DNA of 64,000 nt, from positions 2,604,001-2,668,000 of the forward strand of contig NZ_LR134117.1 in the NCBI RefSeq assembly GCF_900635445.1, written 5' to 3'. Shown piece after piece: positions 16,723 to 26,747 of the stretch; positions within the stretch are counted from its first letter, which is position 1; each line of letters opens with the position of its first letter. Position numbers and translations under genes: made by a program. This DNA comes from Serratia odorifera (GTDB taxonomy: Bacteria; Pseudomonadota; Gammaproteobacteria; Enterobacterales; Enterobacteriaceae). The notes below the pieces were generated by a model. It was not told where the DNA came from and ran no database searches. It saw nothing but the letters and a program-made list of their open reading frames with translations.

Positions 16723-17921
16723 ATGAAGCAACTGACTATTCTTGGTTCCACCGGCTCTGTCGGCACCAGCACGCTGGCCGTTGTCAGGGAAAATTCCGAA
16801 CGTTTCGCCATCAAGGCGCTGGTTGCCGGCCGCAATGTGGCGGTAATGGCAGAGCAGTGTCTGGAGTTTCCGCCCGGCATATGCCGCCATGGCCGATGAA
16901 GCCTCCGCGCGGGAATTGCGCCGTATCCTGGCGGAAAACGGTGTCGCAACCGACGTGTTGGCAGGCGTGGAGGCGGCGTGCGAACTGGCGGCGCTGGACG
17001 ACGTCGATCAGGTCACTGCCGCCATTGTCGGCGCTGCCGGGCTGCTGCCCACGCTGGCGGCGATCCGCGCCGGCAAACAGGTATTGTTGGCCAATAAGGA
17101 ATCGCTGGTCACCTGCGGTCGCCTGTTTATGGATGCGGTACGCAAGAGTCGCAGCCAGTTATTGCCGCTCGATAGCGAACATAACGCCATTTTTCAGAGT
17201 TTACCTGAGAGCATCCAGCGACAGTTGGGGTACTCTTCATTAGAAGATCATGGTGTGTCACGCATCGTGTTGACCGGTTCTGGCGGCCCGTTCCGTACCC
17301 TGCCGCTGGCGCAGTTTGCCGCGGTGACGCCGGATCAGGCCTGTGCCCATCCAAACTGGTCAATGGGACGCAAGATCTCGGTCGATTCCGCCACCATGAT
17401 GAATAAAGGTCTGGAATACATTGAAGCCCGCTGGCTGTTCAATGCTTCAGCCGAACAGATGGAAGTGATTCTGCATCCGCAATCGGTGATCCATTCGATG
17501 GTACGCTATGCCGACGGCAGCGTACTGGCGCAACTGGGAACCCCGGACATGCGTACGCCGATAGCCCATGCGATGGCGTATCCACAGCGGGTCAATTCCG
17601 GCGTCGCTGCCCTGGATTTCTGCCGCATTGGCGCGCTGACCTTCGCCGAGCCCGAGCGTGAACGTTATCCCTGCCTGCATCTGGCGATTGCTGCCTGTGA
17701 TGCCGGGCAGGCGGCGACCACCGCGCTCAATGCCGCCAACGAAGTGGCGGTGGCGGCGTTTTTTGCAGACGCAGATTCGCTTTACCGATATTGCCACGGT
17801 TAACCAAAAAGTCGTCGAAGGTTTGGCTTTGCAGGAACCGACGTGCGTCGACGCGGTCTTAGACATTGATCGTCAGGCGCGTGATGTGGCCACCGATCTG
17901 GTGCGGCAACTGCGCGCCTGA
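16723..17921 (+). CDS. dxr: Dxr (IspC), 1-deoxy-D-xylulose 5-phosphate reductoisomerase (two frameshifts in this sequence)
   Basis: Dxr converts DXP to MEP with NADPH, the first committed step of the MEP isoprenoid pathway, and is the fosmidomycin target. The NADPH loop GSTGSVG is at the N-terminus; the substrate segments GSGGPFR and HPNWSMGRKISVDSATMMNK follow. The frame breaks twice: an extra C at about 16870-16871 (after CLEF, which should continue RPAYAAMADEA) and an extra T in the T6 run at 17758-17763 (after VAAF, which should continue LQTQIRFTD). Removing both gives 398 aa, exactly the E. coli length. Because the gene is essential, both indels are probably errors. The ATG at 16723 opens MKQLTILGST. 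Confidence 0.95.
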
Positions 17922-17974
17922 TTGGCAATACGGTTCAATTTTGTTCGTAAATTGCGCGCACCGCCGTGGCCTGT

Positions 17975-18003
17975 TTGTTCAGGCCTCGCTGAGGTGATAT
18001 AGT
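17975..18003 (+). promoter_or_regulatory. Candidate sigma-70 promoter between dxr and ispU
   Basis: TTGTTC (17975-17980) and TATAGT (17998-18003) are separated by the ideal 17 bases. It would start a transcript near 18010, running toward the hairpin at 18112 and then ispU. Confidence 0.55.
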
Positions 18004-18009
18004 CTGCGC

Positions 18010-18138
18010 CACCTGCCAACGGTTATGCCGTTGAATAAAGGCCTGATTGGCGGTCGAAAAGCCATTTGCATTCCGAATATCATCGGCATGCTCAGGACGT
18101 GCAGACTGAAAAGCCGTGTCGGGCACACGGCTTTTTTT
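18010..18138 (+). ncRNA. Candidate small RNA or leader attenuator upstream of ispU
   Basis: The unit consists of the candidate promoter at 17975-18003, about 100 nt of sequence, and an excellent intrinsic terminator: stem AGCCGTGT/ACACGGCT (18112-18119 with 18125-18132) and a run of seven T residues. No convincing reading frame fills it. The unit could be a ~129-nt sRNA, or a leader whose terminator meters entry into ispU-cdsA-rseP-bamA. I do not recognise a named family. Confidence 0.45.
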
Positions 18139-18201
18139 GCGCGCAAGGGCCTGTGCTCCGGAAAAGCTTTTGTGTTTCTATTGAGGAAATAAGTACGCGT
18201 T

Positions 18202-18960
18202 ATGTCGTCCGAAAATCAACAAGAGGCTAATCCGTCCATCTTTGGGCCTCGTCATGTCGCCATCATTATGGACGGCAACGGACGCTGGGCTAAACGTCAG
18301 GGCAAGTTACGTGTCTTCGGTCATAAAGCAGGGGTGAAATCGGTGCGCAGAGCCGTTAGCTTTGCTGCCAGCCATCATTTGGATGCGCTCACGCTTTATG
18401 CCTTCAGCAGTGAGAACTGGAATCGTCCGGCACAGGAAGTCTCAGCGTTAATGGAGCTTTTTGTCCGAGCCCTGGACAGCGAAGTAAAAAGCCTGCACAA
18501 ACATAACGTCAGGTTGCGCGTAATCGGCGATGTCAGCCGTTTCAGCGCACGTTTGCAGGAGCGGATCCGCCGCTCCGAGCAACTGACAGAAAATAACGAT
18601 GGTCTTACGCTCAACATTGCTGCCAACTATGGCGGCCGTTGGGATATCATTCAGGGAGTGAAGCGCCTGGCCGAACGCGTGCAGGAAGGTTTACTGCGCC
18701 CGGACCAGATTAATGAAGAATTGCTGAGCGAGCAGGTCTGCATGAGCGAACTGACCCCGGTGGATCTGGTGATCCGTACCGGTGGCGAGCACCGCATCAG
18801 CAACTTTTTATTATGGCAAATAGCTTACGCCGAGCTTTACTTTACTGATGTACTCTGGCCTGATTTTGATGAACTTGTCTTTGAAGGTGCGCTGAATGCA
18901 TTTGCACAACGTGAGCGTCGCTTCGGGGGAACAACACCTATCGGCGTCAATGCGTCCTAG
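18202..18960 (+). CDS. ispU: IspU (UppS), undecaprenyl diphosphate synthase
   Basis: This cis-prenyltransferase adds eight isopentenyl units to farnesyl diphosphate, making the C55 lipid carrier for peptidoglycan and O-antigen; it is essential. The 252-aa protein has the catalytic MDGNGRWAK motif with its key aspartate, then FSSENW and the C-terminal RTGGEHRISNFLLWQ block. The ribosome site TTGAGGAAATAAG precedes the ATG. It opens an envelope-biogenesis run ending at lpxB or beyond, and the gap to cdsA is only about 10 bases. Confidence 0.98.
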   Translation: MSSENQQEANPSIFGPRHVAIIMDGNGRWAKRQGKLRVFGHKAGVKSVRRAVSFAASHHLDALTLYAFSSENWNRPAQEVSALMELFVRALDSEVKSLHKHNVRLRVIGDVSRFSARLQERIRRSEQLTENNDGLTLNIAANYGGRWDIIQGVKRLAERVQEGLLRPDQINEELLSEQVCMSELTPVDLVIRTGGEHRISNFLLWQIAYAELYFTDVLWPDFDELVFEGALNAFAQRERRFGGTTPIGVNAS

Positions 18961-18962
18961 GG

Positions 18963-18991
18963 GGAACTTTTGCTGAAGTATCGCCTCATAA
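18963..18991 (+). promoter_or_regulatory. Candidate sigma-E promoter at the cdsA start
   Basis: GGAACTT, 16 bases, then TCATAA resembles the sigma-E consensus (GGAACTT and TCTGA-like -10). It overlaps the cdsA ribosome site and TTG start, so it would drive rseP-bamA rather than cdsA itself. The GGAACTT may simply be conserved as ribosome-binding sequence. Confidence 0.3.
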
Positions 18992-19818
18992 CTGCTCTGA
19001 TTTTAATACCGATCGTTATCGCAGCGCTGTTTTTGCTGCCGCCGGTGGGATTTGCACTGGTAACGCTGGTTGTATGCATGTTAGCAGCCTGGGAGTGGGG
19101 CCAGTTGGCTGGTTTTGCTTCCCGTTCCCAACGAATCTGGTTAGCGATACTCTGCGGGTTCCTGCTGGCGTTGATGATGCTCAGCGTGCCTGCCTATCAC
19201 CAGTCGGTACATCTGTTGCAGGTCGGTGGGCCGTTATGGGCGTCGATGGGCTGGTGGCTGGCGGCGTTGCTGCTGGTGCTGTTCTATCCGGGCTCAGCCG
19301 CCCTGTGGCGTAATTCGCGCCCGTTGCGGCTGCTGTTTGGCGTATTGACCATCGTGCCGTTTTTCTGGGGCATGGTGGCGTTGCGCCAGTTCGGCTATGA
19401 ACAAAATCATTTTACCGGTGCCTGGTGGCTGCTGTATGTAATGCTACTGGTATGGGGAGCGGATTCAGGTGCCTACGTATTCGGCAAAATGCTGGGTAAG
19501 CACAAGCTGGCACCAAAGGTCTCGCCCGGAAAAACCTGGGAAGGGTTGATCGGTGGGCTGGTGACCTCGGCAGTTATTTCATGGCTGTTTGGCCGCTATG
19601 CGCCATTGAACGTGATACCGGCCACCTTGCTGGTCTGTTCAATCATTGCCGCGCTGGCATCGGTGCTGGGCGATCTGACCGAGAGCATGTTCAAACGCGA
19701 AGCGGGCATCAAGGACAGCGGTCATCTGATACCTGGCCATGGCGGGGTTCTGGATCGTATCGACAGTTTGACCGCGGCCGTGCCTGTATTTGCCTGCCTG
19801 ATGCTGTTAGTGTTTTAA
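18970..19818 (+). CDS. cdsA: CdsA, phosphatidate cytidylyltransferase
   Basis: CdsA makes CDP-diacylglycerol from phosphatidate and CTP in the inner membrane, the branch point for all phospholipids (and the substrate of PssA at the other end of this window). The 282-aa protein is almost all membrane helices. The C-terminal family signature with DLTESMFKREAGIKDSG and HGGVLDRIDS is intact. The start is TTG (LKYRLITALILIP), matching the known N-terminus; no ATG is available nearby. It is closely spaced after ispU. Confidence 0.96.
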   Translation: MLKYRLITALILIPIVIAALFLLPPVGFALVTLVVCMLAAWEWGQLAGFASRSQRIWLAILCGFLLALMMLSVPAYHQSVHLLQVGGPLWASMGWWLAALLLVLFYPGSAALWRNSRPLRLLFGVLTIVPFFWGMVALRQFGYEQNHFTGAWWLLYVMLLVWGADSGAYVFGKMLGKHKLAPKVSPGKTWEGLIGGLVTSAVISWLFGRYAPLNVIPATLLVCSIIAALASVLGDLTESMFKREAGIKDSGHLIPGHGGVLDRIDSLTAAVPVFACLMLLVF

Positions 19819-19843
19819 TCCGTCGTTGACGGGGAGTGAAGGG

Positions 19844-21201
19844 ATGATGTTCAGCGTGCTCTGGAACCTGGTAGCGTTTATTATTGCACTCGGTGTGTTG
19901 ATCACCGTGCATGAGTTCGGGCACTTTTGGGTGGCTCGACGCTGCGGCGTCCGCGTTGAACGCTTTTCCATCGGCTTCGGCCGCGCCCTGTGGCAACGCA
20001 CCGACCGGCACGGTACCGAATTCGTCATCGCGCTGATCCCGCTGGGCGGCTACGTGAAAATGCTCGACGAACGCGTCGAGACGGTCGCTCCGGAGCTGCG
20101 TCATCAGGCCTTCAACAACAAAACCGTCTGGCAGCGCGCAGCCATCGTCAGCGCCGGGCCGATAGCCAACTTTGTTTTTGCCATTCTTGCCTACTGGCTG
20201 GTGTTTATCATCGGCGTGCCCAGTTTCCGTCCGGTGATTGGCGAAATATCTCCTCAATCCATTGCCGCTCAGGCGCAAATTTCGCCGGGAATGGAACTAA
20301 AGTCGGTTGACGGTATCGAAACGCCTGACTGGGAATCAGTTCGTTTGGCGCTGGTTACCAAAATTGGCGATACGCAAACCGAGGTGGGTGTCGCGCCGTT
20401 TGGTTCGTCGCAGTTGGTGAACAAAACCCTGGATTTGCGCCAGTGGAGCTTTGAACCAGACAAGCAGGATCCGGTGGTCTCACTGGGCATTATTCCGCGT
20501 GGCCCGCAAATCGAATCGGTGCTTGCCGAAGTGCAAACCGGGTCCGCGGCGCAAAAAGCGGGTTTGCAAGCCGGTGACAGGATCGTTAAAGTCGATGGGC
20601 AGCTGTTGGGTCGTTGGCAAACGCTGGTGAAGCGCATTCACGACGGCCCCGGGCAACCGCTGGTTTTAGAAGTTGAAAGAAACGGCGCCCCCTTGTCTTT
20701 GACGCTGATACCGGATACAAAACCGGTGGGCGAAGGGAAAAGCGTGGGTTTTGCCGGCATTATTCCGAAGGTGTTGCCGCTGCCGGATGAGTACAAAACG
20801 ATTCGCCAGTATGGGCCGTTCCCGGCGTTGTATCAGGCCGGGGACAAAACCTGGCAGCTGATGCGGTTAACGGTCAGCATGCTGGGCAAGTTAATAACCG
20901 GTGATGTAAAGCTGAATAACCTGAGCGGCCCGATATCCATTGCGCAGGGAGCAGGGGCGTCAGCCGGGGTAGGGTTCGTGTATTACCTGATGTTCCTGGC
21001 GTTGATTAGCGTTAACCTGGGTATCATCAACCTGTTCCCATTACCGGTGTTAGATGGTGGGCATCTCCTCTTCCTGGCGATAGAAAAGCTGAAGGGTGGC
21101 CGGTTTCCGAGCGAGTACAGGACTACAGCTACCGCATTGGTTCGATCGTGTTGGTGCTGTTAATGGGTCTTGCACTTTTCAATGATTTTTCTCGCCTTTA
21201 G
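19844..21201 (+). CDS. rseP: RseP, site-2 protease of the sigma-E pathway (one frameshift in this sequence)
   Basis: RseP is an inner-membrane zinc metalloprotease that cuts RseA after DegS, releasing sigma-E, and also clears signal peptides. The zinc motif HEFGH is in the first helix; two PDZ domains fill the periplasmic part; the third ligand motif LDGGH is near the C-terminus. One C appears to be missing at 21100-21102 (GGCCGG for GGCCCGG). Without it the frame ends early at 21163; with it the protein continues through the last helix and ends FNDFSRL at 21201, about 451 aa as in the family. The ATG at 19844 or 19847 fits the known N-terminus. The indel is probably an error, as the gene is essential. 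Confidence 0.94.
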
Positions 21202-21236
21202 GGGCGGGGATAGGTTAGGAAGAACGCATAACAACG

Positions 21237-23638
21237 ATGGCGATGAAAAAGTTGCTCATAGCGTCGCTGCTGTTTGGCAGCGCCACCGTATACGGTGCAG
21301 ACGGGTTCGTAGTGAAAGATATTCATTTCGAAGGCCTGCAACGGGTCGCCGTCGGTGCGGCGTTACTCAACATGCCGGTTCGCGTAGGCGATACCGTCAC
21401 TGACGATGATATCAGTAATACCATCCGTGCCTTGTTTGCCACTGGCAACTTCGAGGACGTGCGCGTACTGCGCGATGGTAATACCTTGATCGTTCAGGTT
21501 AAGGAACGCCCTACCATAGCCAGCATCACCTTCTCCGGTAACAAGTCGGTGAAGGACGATATGCTCAAGCAGAACCTGGAAGCCTCTGGCGTCCGGGTTG
21601 GCGAGGCGCTCGACCGCACCACGATCTCCAGTATTGAAAAAGGCCTGGAAGACTTCTATTACAGCGTCGGTAAATACAGCGCCTCGGTGAAAGCCGTGGT
21701 AACGCCGTTGCCGCGTAACCGTGTTGACCTGAAACTGGTGTTCACGGAAGGGGTTTCCGCCAAAATTCAACAAATCAACATCGTCGGCAACCATGCCTTC
21801 ACCAACGATGAGCTGATTTCACGCTTCCAACTGCGTGATGAGGTGCCGTGGTGGAACGTGGTTGGCGATCGCAAATACCAGAAGCAGAAACTGGCGGGCG
21901 ATCTCGAAACCCTGCGCAGCTTCTACCTGGACCGCGGTTATGCCCGCTTCAACATTGATTCGACGCAGGTCAGCCTGACGCCGGACAAAAAAGGCATTTA
22001 CATCACCGTCAACATTACCGAAGGCGATCAGTACAAGCTTTCCGACGTGGTGGTGAACGGCAACCTGGCGGGCCATTCGGCCGAAGTCGCCCAGTTGACC
22101 AAAATCGAGCCGGGCGAACTGTACAACGGTAGCAAAGTGACCAAAATGGAAGACAACATCAAGAAGATGTTGGGCCGTTACGGTTATGCCTATCCGCGGG
22201 TACAGACCCAGCCTGAAATCAACGACGCCGACAAGACCGTCAAGCTGCACGTCAACATCGATGCGGGCAACCGTTTCTATGTGCGTCGCATCAAGTTTGA
22301 AGGCAACGACACCAGTAAAGATTCCGTTCTGCGCCGTGAAATGCGTCAGATGGAAGGAGCGTGGCTGGGCAACGATCAGGTCGAACAGGGCAAAGAGCGT
22401 CTGAACCGCCTGGGTTACTTTGAAACCGTTGACGTTGAAACCCAACGTGTGCCAGGCACCGCCGACCAGGTTGACGTGACCTACAAGGTCAAGGAGCGCA
22501 ACACCGGTACCTTCAACTTCGGCGTCGGCTACGGCACCGAAAGCGGCGTCAGCTTCCAGGTCGGCGTGCAGCAGGACAACTGGCTGGGTACCGGTTACTC
22601 GGTTGGCGTCAGCGGCACCAAGAACGATTACCAGACCTATGCAGAACTGTCCGCCACCAACCCGTACTTCACCGTTGACGGTGTCAGTCTGGGCGGTCGT
22701 ATCTTCTACAACGACTTCAAGGCGGATGATGCGGATCTGTCCGACTATACCAACAGCAGTTACGGTGTAGACGGCACGCTGGGCTTCCCGATCAACGAGA
22801 ACAACTCGCTGCGCGCCGGTCTGGGCTATGTGCATAACAGCCTGTCCGACATGCAGCCGCAGATCGCCATGTGGCGTTATCTCGAATCGATGGGCCAGGA
22901 TCCGAACACCACGGATCGCGCCAGCTACAAGGCTGACGATTTCACGCTGAACCTGGGCTGGACTTACAACAATCTGGACCGTGGTTACTTCCCGACCTCC
23001 GGTAACCGCACCACCTTGAACGGTAAAGTCACCATTCCTGGTTCTGACAACGAATACTACAAAGTGACGTTGGACAGCGTACAGTACGTGCCGATCAACG
23101 ACGATCGTACCTGGGTTCTGCTGGGGCGTGGCCGTCTGGGCTATGCCGACGGTCTGGGCGGCAAGGAAATGCCGTTCTACGAGAACTTCTATGCCGGTGG
23201 TTCAAGCACCGTGCGTGGCTTCCAGTCCAATACCATTGGTCCGAAGGCGGTGTACTACAATTCCAACTCCTACAGCTGCAGCAACGGCACCAAGATTTGT
23301 GGTTCCGACGATGCGGTGGGCGGTAACGCGATGGCGGTGGCCAGCATGGAGTTGATTACCCCAACGCGTTTATCAGCGAGAAGTACGCCAACTCGGTGCG
23401 CACGTCGCTGTTCGTCGATGCGGGTACCGTGTGGGATACCAACTGGGATAGCAGTCAAACCACCGGTTATGACATACCGGACTACAGCAAACCGGGTAAC
23501 ATCCGTGTTTCCGCCGGTATTGCATTGCAGTGGATGTCACCGCTTGGGCCGTTGGTGTTCTCTTATGCCAATCCGCTCAAGGATTACGAAGGCGACAAAT
23601 CCGAACAGTTCCAGTTTAACATTGGTAAGACCTGGTAA
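21237..23638 (+). CDS. bamA: BamA, outer-membrane protein assembly factor (one frameshift in this sequence)
   Basis: BamA is the essential Omp85 core of the BAM complex, folding beta-barrel proteins into the outer membrane. A signal peptide (about 20 residues, cut after VYGA) is followed by five POTRA domains and a 16-strand barrel; the L6 motif VRGF is present, and the protein ends QFNIGKTW with a C-terminal aromatic. One base is missing at about 23366 (ACGCGTTT for ACGCCGTTT), which throws the frame after MELITPT; adding it restores the known C-terminus and about 800 aa. The uncorrected frame would run to 23660 with an aberrant tail. It lies between rseP and skp in the conserved order. Confidence 0.96.
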
Positions 23639-23797
23639 CGGGTCTCATCTCTGGGTTTAGCAGTAGCTAAGAATCACAGGTGCCAGACCGTCGGCGGAGC
23701 AGAGAGAGATAAGTCTCATTGTGTCTTGAGATAAGTCTGGCAGATTGTGTATTTCAAGTGTCATATGACACAAACGGGTGATGGTAAGGAGTTTATA

Positions 23798-24295
23798 GTG
23801 AAAAAGTGGTTGTGTGCCGCAGGCCTCGGTTTAGCAATGGCTGCTTCAGCGGGCGTTCAGGCAGCTGACAAGATTGCTGTCGTCAACGTTTCCAGCATTT
23901 TCCAACAGTTGCCAGCACGTGAGACCGTTGCTAAACAATTGGAAAACGAATTCAAGGGCCGCGCGGGCGAACTCCAGAACATGGAACGCAGCCTGCAAAC
24001 CAAAATGCAGAAGTTGCAGCGTGATGGTTCTACCATGAAGGCAAGCGAACGCAGCAAGCTGGAAAAAGACGTGATGGCTCAACGCGAGCAGTTCTCTCAG
24101 AAAGCCCAGGCTTTTGAGCAGGACAACCGTCGTCGTCAAATGGAAGAACGTAACAAAATCCTGAGCCGTATTCAGGATGCAGTGAAATCTGTTGCCAGCA
24201 AAGAAGGCTATGACGTGGTGATCGACGCTAACGCCGTCGCTTACGCAGGCTCTTCAAAAGATATCACTGCTGACGTGCTGAAACAGGTTAAATAA
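23798..24295 (+). CDS. skp: Skp (OmpH), periplasmic chaperone
   Basis: Skp is a trimeric jellyfish-shaped chaperone that holds unfolded outer-membrane proteins in the periplasm on their way to BamA. The product from the GTG at 23798 is 165 aa, with a cleavable signal peptide ending around VQAA and a long, highly charged helical tentacle region. It ends ITADVLKQVK. The strong AAGGAG site 8 bases before the GTG decides the start against in-frame ATG codons upstream. It sits directly before lpxD. Confidence 0.95.
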   Translation: MKKWLCAAGLGLAMAASAGVQAADKIAVVNVSSIFQQLPARETVAKQLENEFKGRAGELQNMERSLQTKMQKLQRDGSTMKASERSKLEKDVMAQREQFSQKAQAFEQDNRRRQMEERNKILSRIQDAVKSVASKEGYDVVIDANAVAYAGSSKDITADVLKQVK

Positions 24296-24299
24296 CAAC

Positions 24300-25322
24300 A
24301 TGCCTTCAATTCGACTGGCTGATTTAGCACAGCAGTTGGATGCACAATTGCACGGTGATGGCAATCTCGTCATCACCGGCATTGCTTCTATGCATTCGGC
24401 ACAAGCGGGCCAAATCACGTTTTTGTCAGACAGCCGTTATCAAGAGCGGTTGTCCTCCTGCCAGGCCAGCGCCGTGGTGCTGACCGAAGCAGATTTGCCT
24501 CACTGCCGCAGCGCGGCACTGGTGGTGAAAAATCCTTATCTGACCTATGCGCGCATGGCGCAATTGATGGACACCACGCCGGCTCCGGCTCAGGATATCG
24601 CGCCGAGCGCGGTGATTGCTCCTGACGCACAGCTTGGCGAGCATGTTGCCGTCGGTGCCAATGCGGTGATTGAGTCGGGTGCCGTACTCGGCGATAACGT
24701 GGTTATCGGTCCCGGGTGTTTTGTCGGCAAGAATGCACACATTGGCGCAGGTACGCGTCTCTGGGCTAACGTTACCGTTTATCATGAGGTGGTCATCGGG
24801 CAGCAGTGCCTGATTCAGGCCGGAACGGTAATCGGCGCTGATGGTTTCGGTTATGCCAACGAGCGTGGCAACTGGATTAAAATTCCCCAGTTGGGCACGG
24901 TGATTATCGGCGATCGCGTTGAGATTGGCGCCTGCACCACCATCGATCGCGGTGCCTTGGATAACACTCATATCGGGAATGGTGTTATCATTGACAACCA
25001 ATGCCAGATTGCACATAACGTGGTGATTGGTGAGAATACTGCCGTTGCCGGCGGCGTTATCATGGCCGGCAGCCTGAAAATTGGCCGCTATTGCCAGATC
25101 GGTGGCGCCAGTGTGATTAATGGTCACATGGAGATTGCCGACAAGGTGGTAGTGACAGGAATGGGAATGGTTATGCGACCAATCACCGAACCTGGGGTAT
25201 ACTCTTCGGGCATTCCGTTACAACCCAACAAAGTTTGGCGTAAAACCGCCGCGTTGGTGATGAATATCGATGAGATTAGCAAACGCTTAAAAGCTGTCGA
25301 ACGAAAAGTCGGAAAAGACTAA
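24300..25322 (+). CDS. lpxD: LpxD, UDP-3-O-(3-hydroxymyristoyl)glucosamine N-acyltransferase
   Basis: LpxD adds the second 3-hydroxymyristoyl chain, from acyl-ACP, to the lipid A precursor. The 340-aa protein has an N-terminal uridine-binding domain (residues ~1-100), a left-handed beta-helix of hexapeptide repeats (visible as VIAPDAQLGEHVAVGANAVI and many more) and a C-terminal helix for ACP binding. The catalytic histidine falls in the NCQIAHNV-like segment. It starts 2 bases after the skp stop codon region and belongs to the skp-lpxD-fabZ-lpxA-lpxB unit. Confidence 0.97.
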   Translation: MPSIRLADLAQQLDAQLHGDGNLVITGIASMHSAQAGQITFLSDSRYQERLSSCQASAVVLTEADLPHCRSAALVVKNPYLTYARMAQLMDTTPAPAQDIAPSAVIAPDAQLGEHVAVGANAVIESGAVLGDNVVIGPGCFVGKNAHIGAGTRLWANVTVYHEVVIGQQCLIQAGTVIGADGFGYANERGNWIKIPQLGTVIIGDRVEIGACTTIDRGALDNTHIGNGVIIDNQCQIAHNVVIGENTAVAGGVIMAGSLKIGRYCQIGGASVINGHMEIADKVVVTGMGMVMRPITEPGVYSSGIPLQPNKVWRKTAALVMNIDEISKRLKAVERKVGKD

Positions 25323-25496
25323 TCACTGCCGTCCGCCTGAGCCTTACTGGGTAGAAAAACGAAACGCGTTGGTCGCTCTATGGCGGCCAAAAGCGCAAAT
25401 AGTTGTTAATTTGCGGCCTGCCTGATGATCTCCTTTTTGGGGTCAACGCAGGCCGTGTTGTTGATGCCATCAGATTTTAGAGACAGGAAGAGTATT

Positions 25497-25952
25497 TTGA
25501 CTATCGACACTCATACTCTAGATATTGCAGAAATTTTGGAACTGCTCCCTCATCGTTACCCATTCTTGCTGGTTGACCGTGTACTTGAGTTTGAAGAGCA
25601 TAAATATCTGCGTGCGGTGAAGAACGTTTCCGTAAACGAGCCGTTTTTCCAGGGGCACTTCCCTGGCAAACCGATTTTCCCTGGCGTATTGATCCTGGAA
25701 GCCATGGCGCAGGCCACCGGCATTCTGGCCTTCAAAAGCGTGGGTAAACTGGAACCGGGCGAGCTATATTACTTTGCCGGTATCGACGAAGCGCGCTTCA
25801 AGCGCCCAGTGGTACCTGGCGATCAGATGATCATGGAAGTCACTTTCGAGAAAACCCGCCGTGGTCTGACGCGCTTTAAAGGCGTGGCGACCGTTGACGG
25901 TAAAATTGTCTGCGAAGCAACCATGATGTGTGCCCGCAGCCGGGAGGCATAA
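25497..25952 (+). CDS. fabZ: FabZ, 3-hydroxyacyl-ACP dehydratase
   Basis: FabZ dehydrates 3-hydroxyacyl-ACP in fatty-acid elongation and competes with LpxA/LpxD for hydroxymyristoyl-ACP, so its place between lpxD and lpxA balances phospholipid and lipid A. The 151-aa hot-dog-fold protein shows the catalytic histidine in FFQGHFPGKPIFPG and the catalytic glutamate in ILEAMAQA. The start is TTG at 25497 (TIDTHTLDIAE), preceded by ACAGGAAGAG; it matches the known start and length. An ATG at 25425 would add 24 foreign residues. Confidence 0.96.
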   Translation: MTIDTHTLDIAEILELLPHRYPFLLVDRVLEFEEHKYLRAVKNVSVNEPFFQGHFPGKPIFPGVLILEAMAQATGILAFKSVGKLEPGELYYFAGIDEARFKRPVVPGDQMIMEVTFEKTRRGLTRFKGVATVDGKIVCEATMMCARSREA

Positions 25953-25955
25953 TCC

Positions 25956-26744
25956 GTGATAGACAAAACCGCCTTTATCCACCCAAGCGCAATTGTTGAA
26001 GAAGGCGCCGTTATCGGCGCTGGCGTGCATATCGGTCCCTTCAGTTACGTCGGCTCGCAGGTGGAAATCGGCGAGGGCACGCTGCTGAAGTCGCACGTTG
26101 TGGTCAATGGCATTACCAGGATTGGCCGCGACAATCAGATCTACCAGTTCGCTTCCATCGGTGAAGTGAACCAGGATCTGAAATACGCCGGTGAACCTAC
26201 GCGTGTCGAAGTCGGCGATCGCAATCGCATCCGCGAAAGCGTCACCATCCACCGCGGCACGGCTCAGGGTAGCGGCGTAACCAAAGTGGGTAATGACAAC
26301 CTGCTGATGGTCAACGTACACGTTGCTCACGACTGCGTGGTGGGTAATTCCTGCATTCTTGCCAACAATGCAACGCTGGCAGGCCATGTGGAAATTGACG
26401 ATCATGCGATCATCGGCGGTATGACGGCCATTCATCAGTTCTGCATTATCGGCGCACACGTGATGGTTGGCGGCTGCTCCGGTGTTGCACAGGATGTGCC
26501 TCCTTTTGTCATCGCACAAGGCAACCACGCTACGCCGTTCGGCGTTAACGCGGTGGGCCTGAAACGCCGTGGATTTGATAAAGACGAAATGCAGGCGATT
26601 CGCAATGCCTACAAGATCCTTTATCGCAGTGAAAAAACGCTGGATGAAGCGAAAGCGGAAATCGAAGCCCTGGCACAGCAGCAGCCGGTGGTACAGCAAT
26701 ACCTTGATTTCTTTAATCGTTCCACCCGCGGTATCATTCGCTAA
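25956..26744 (+). CDS. lpxA: LpxA, UDP-N-acetylglucosamine O-acyltransferase
   Basis: LpxA performs the first, reversible step of lipid A synthesis, moving 3-hydroxymyristate from ACP to the 3-OH of UDP-GlcNAc. The 262-aa trimer-forming protein is a left-handed beta-helix of hexapeptide repeats followed by a helical C-terminal domain. The catalytic histidine lies in the NVHVAHDCVVGN segment. The gap from fabZ is 3 bases and to lpxB is 3 bases, showing tight operon coupling. Confidence 0.97.
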   Translation: MIDKTAFIHPSAIVEEGAVIGAGVHIGPFSYVGSQVEIGEGTLLKSHVVVNGITRIGRDNQIYQFASIGEVNQDLKYAGEPTRVEVGDRNRIRESVTIHRGTAQGSGVTKVGNDNLLMVNVHVAHDCVVGNSCILANNATLAGHVEIDDHAIIGGMTAIHQFCIIGAHVMVGGCSGVAQDVPPFVIAQGNHATPFGVNAVGLKRRGFDKDEMQAIRNAYKILYRSEKTLDEAKAEIEALAQQQPVVQQYLDFFNRSTRGIIR

Positions 26745-26747
26745 CCC

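Noticed and set aside
17935..18126. A 63-codon minus-strand frame between dxr and ispU
   Set aside because: No ribosome site, overlaps a clear plus-strand terminator stem, and shows no family resemblance.
21819..22835. A 338-codon minus-strand open frame opposite bamA
   Set aside because: Antisense shadow of highly biased codons in bamA.
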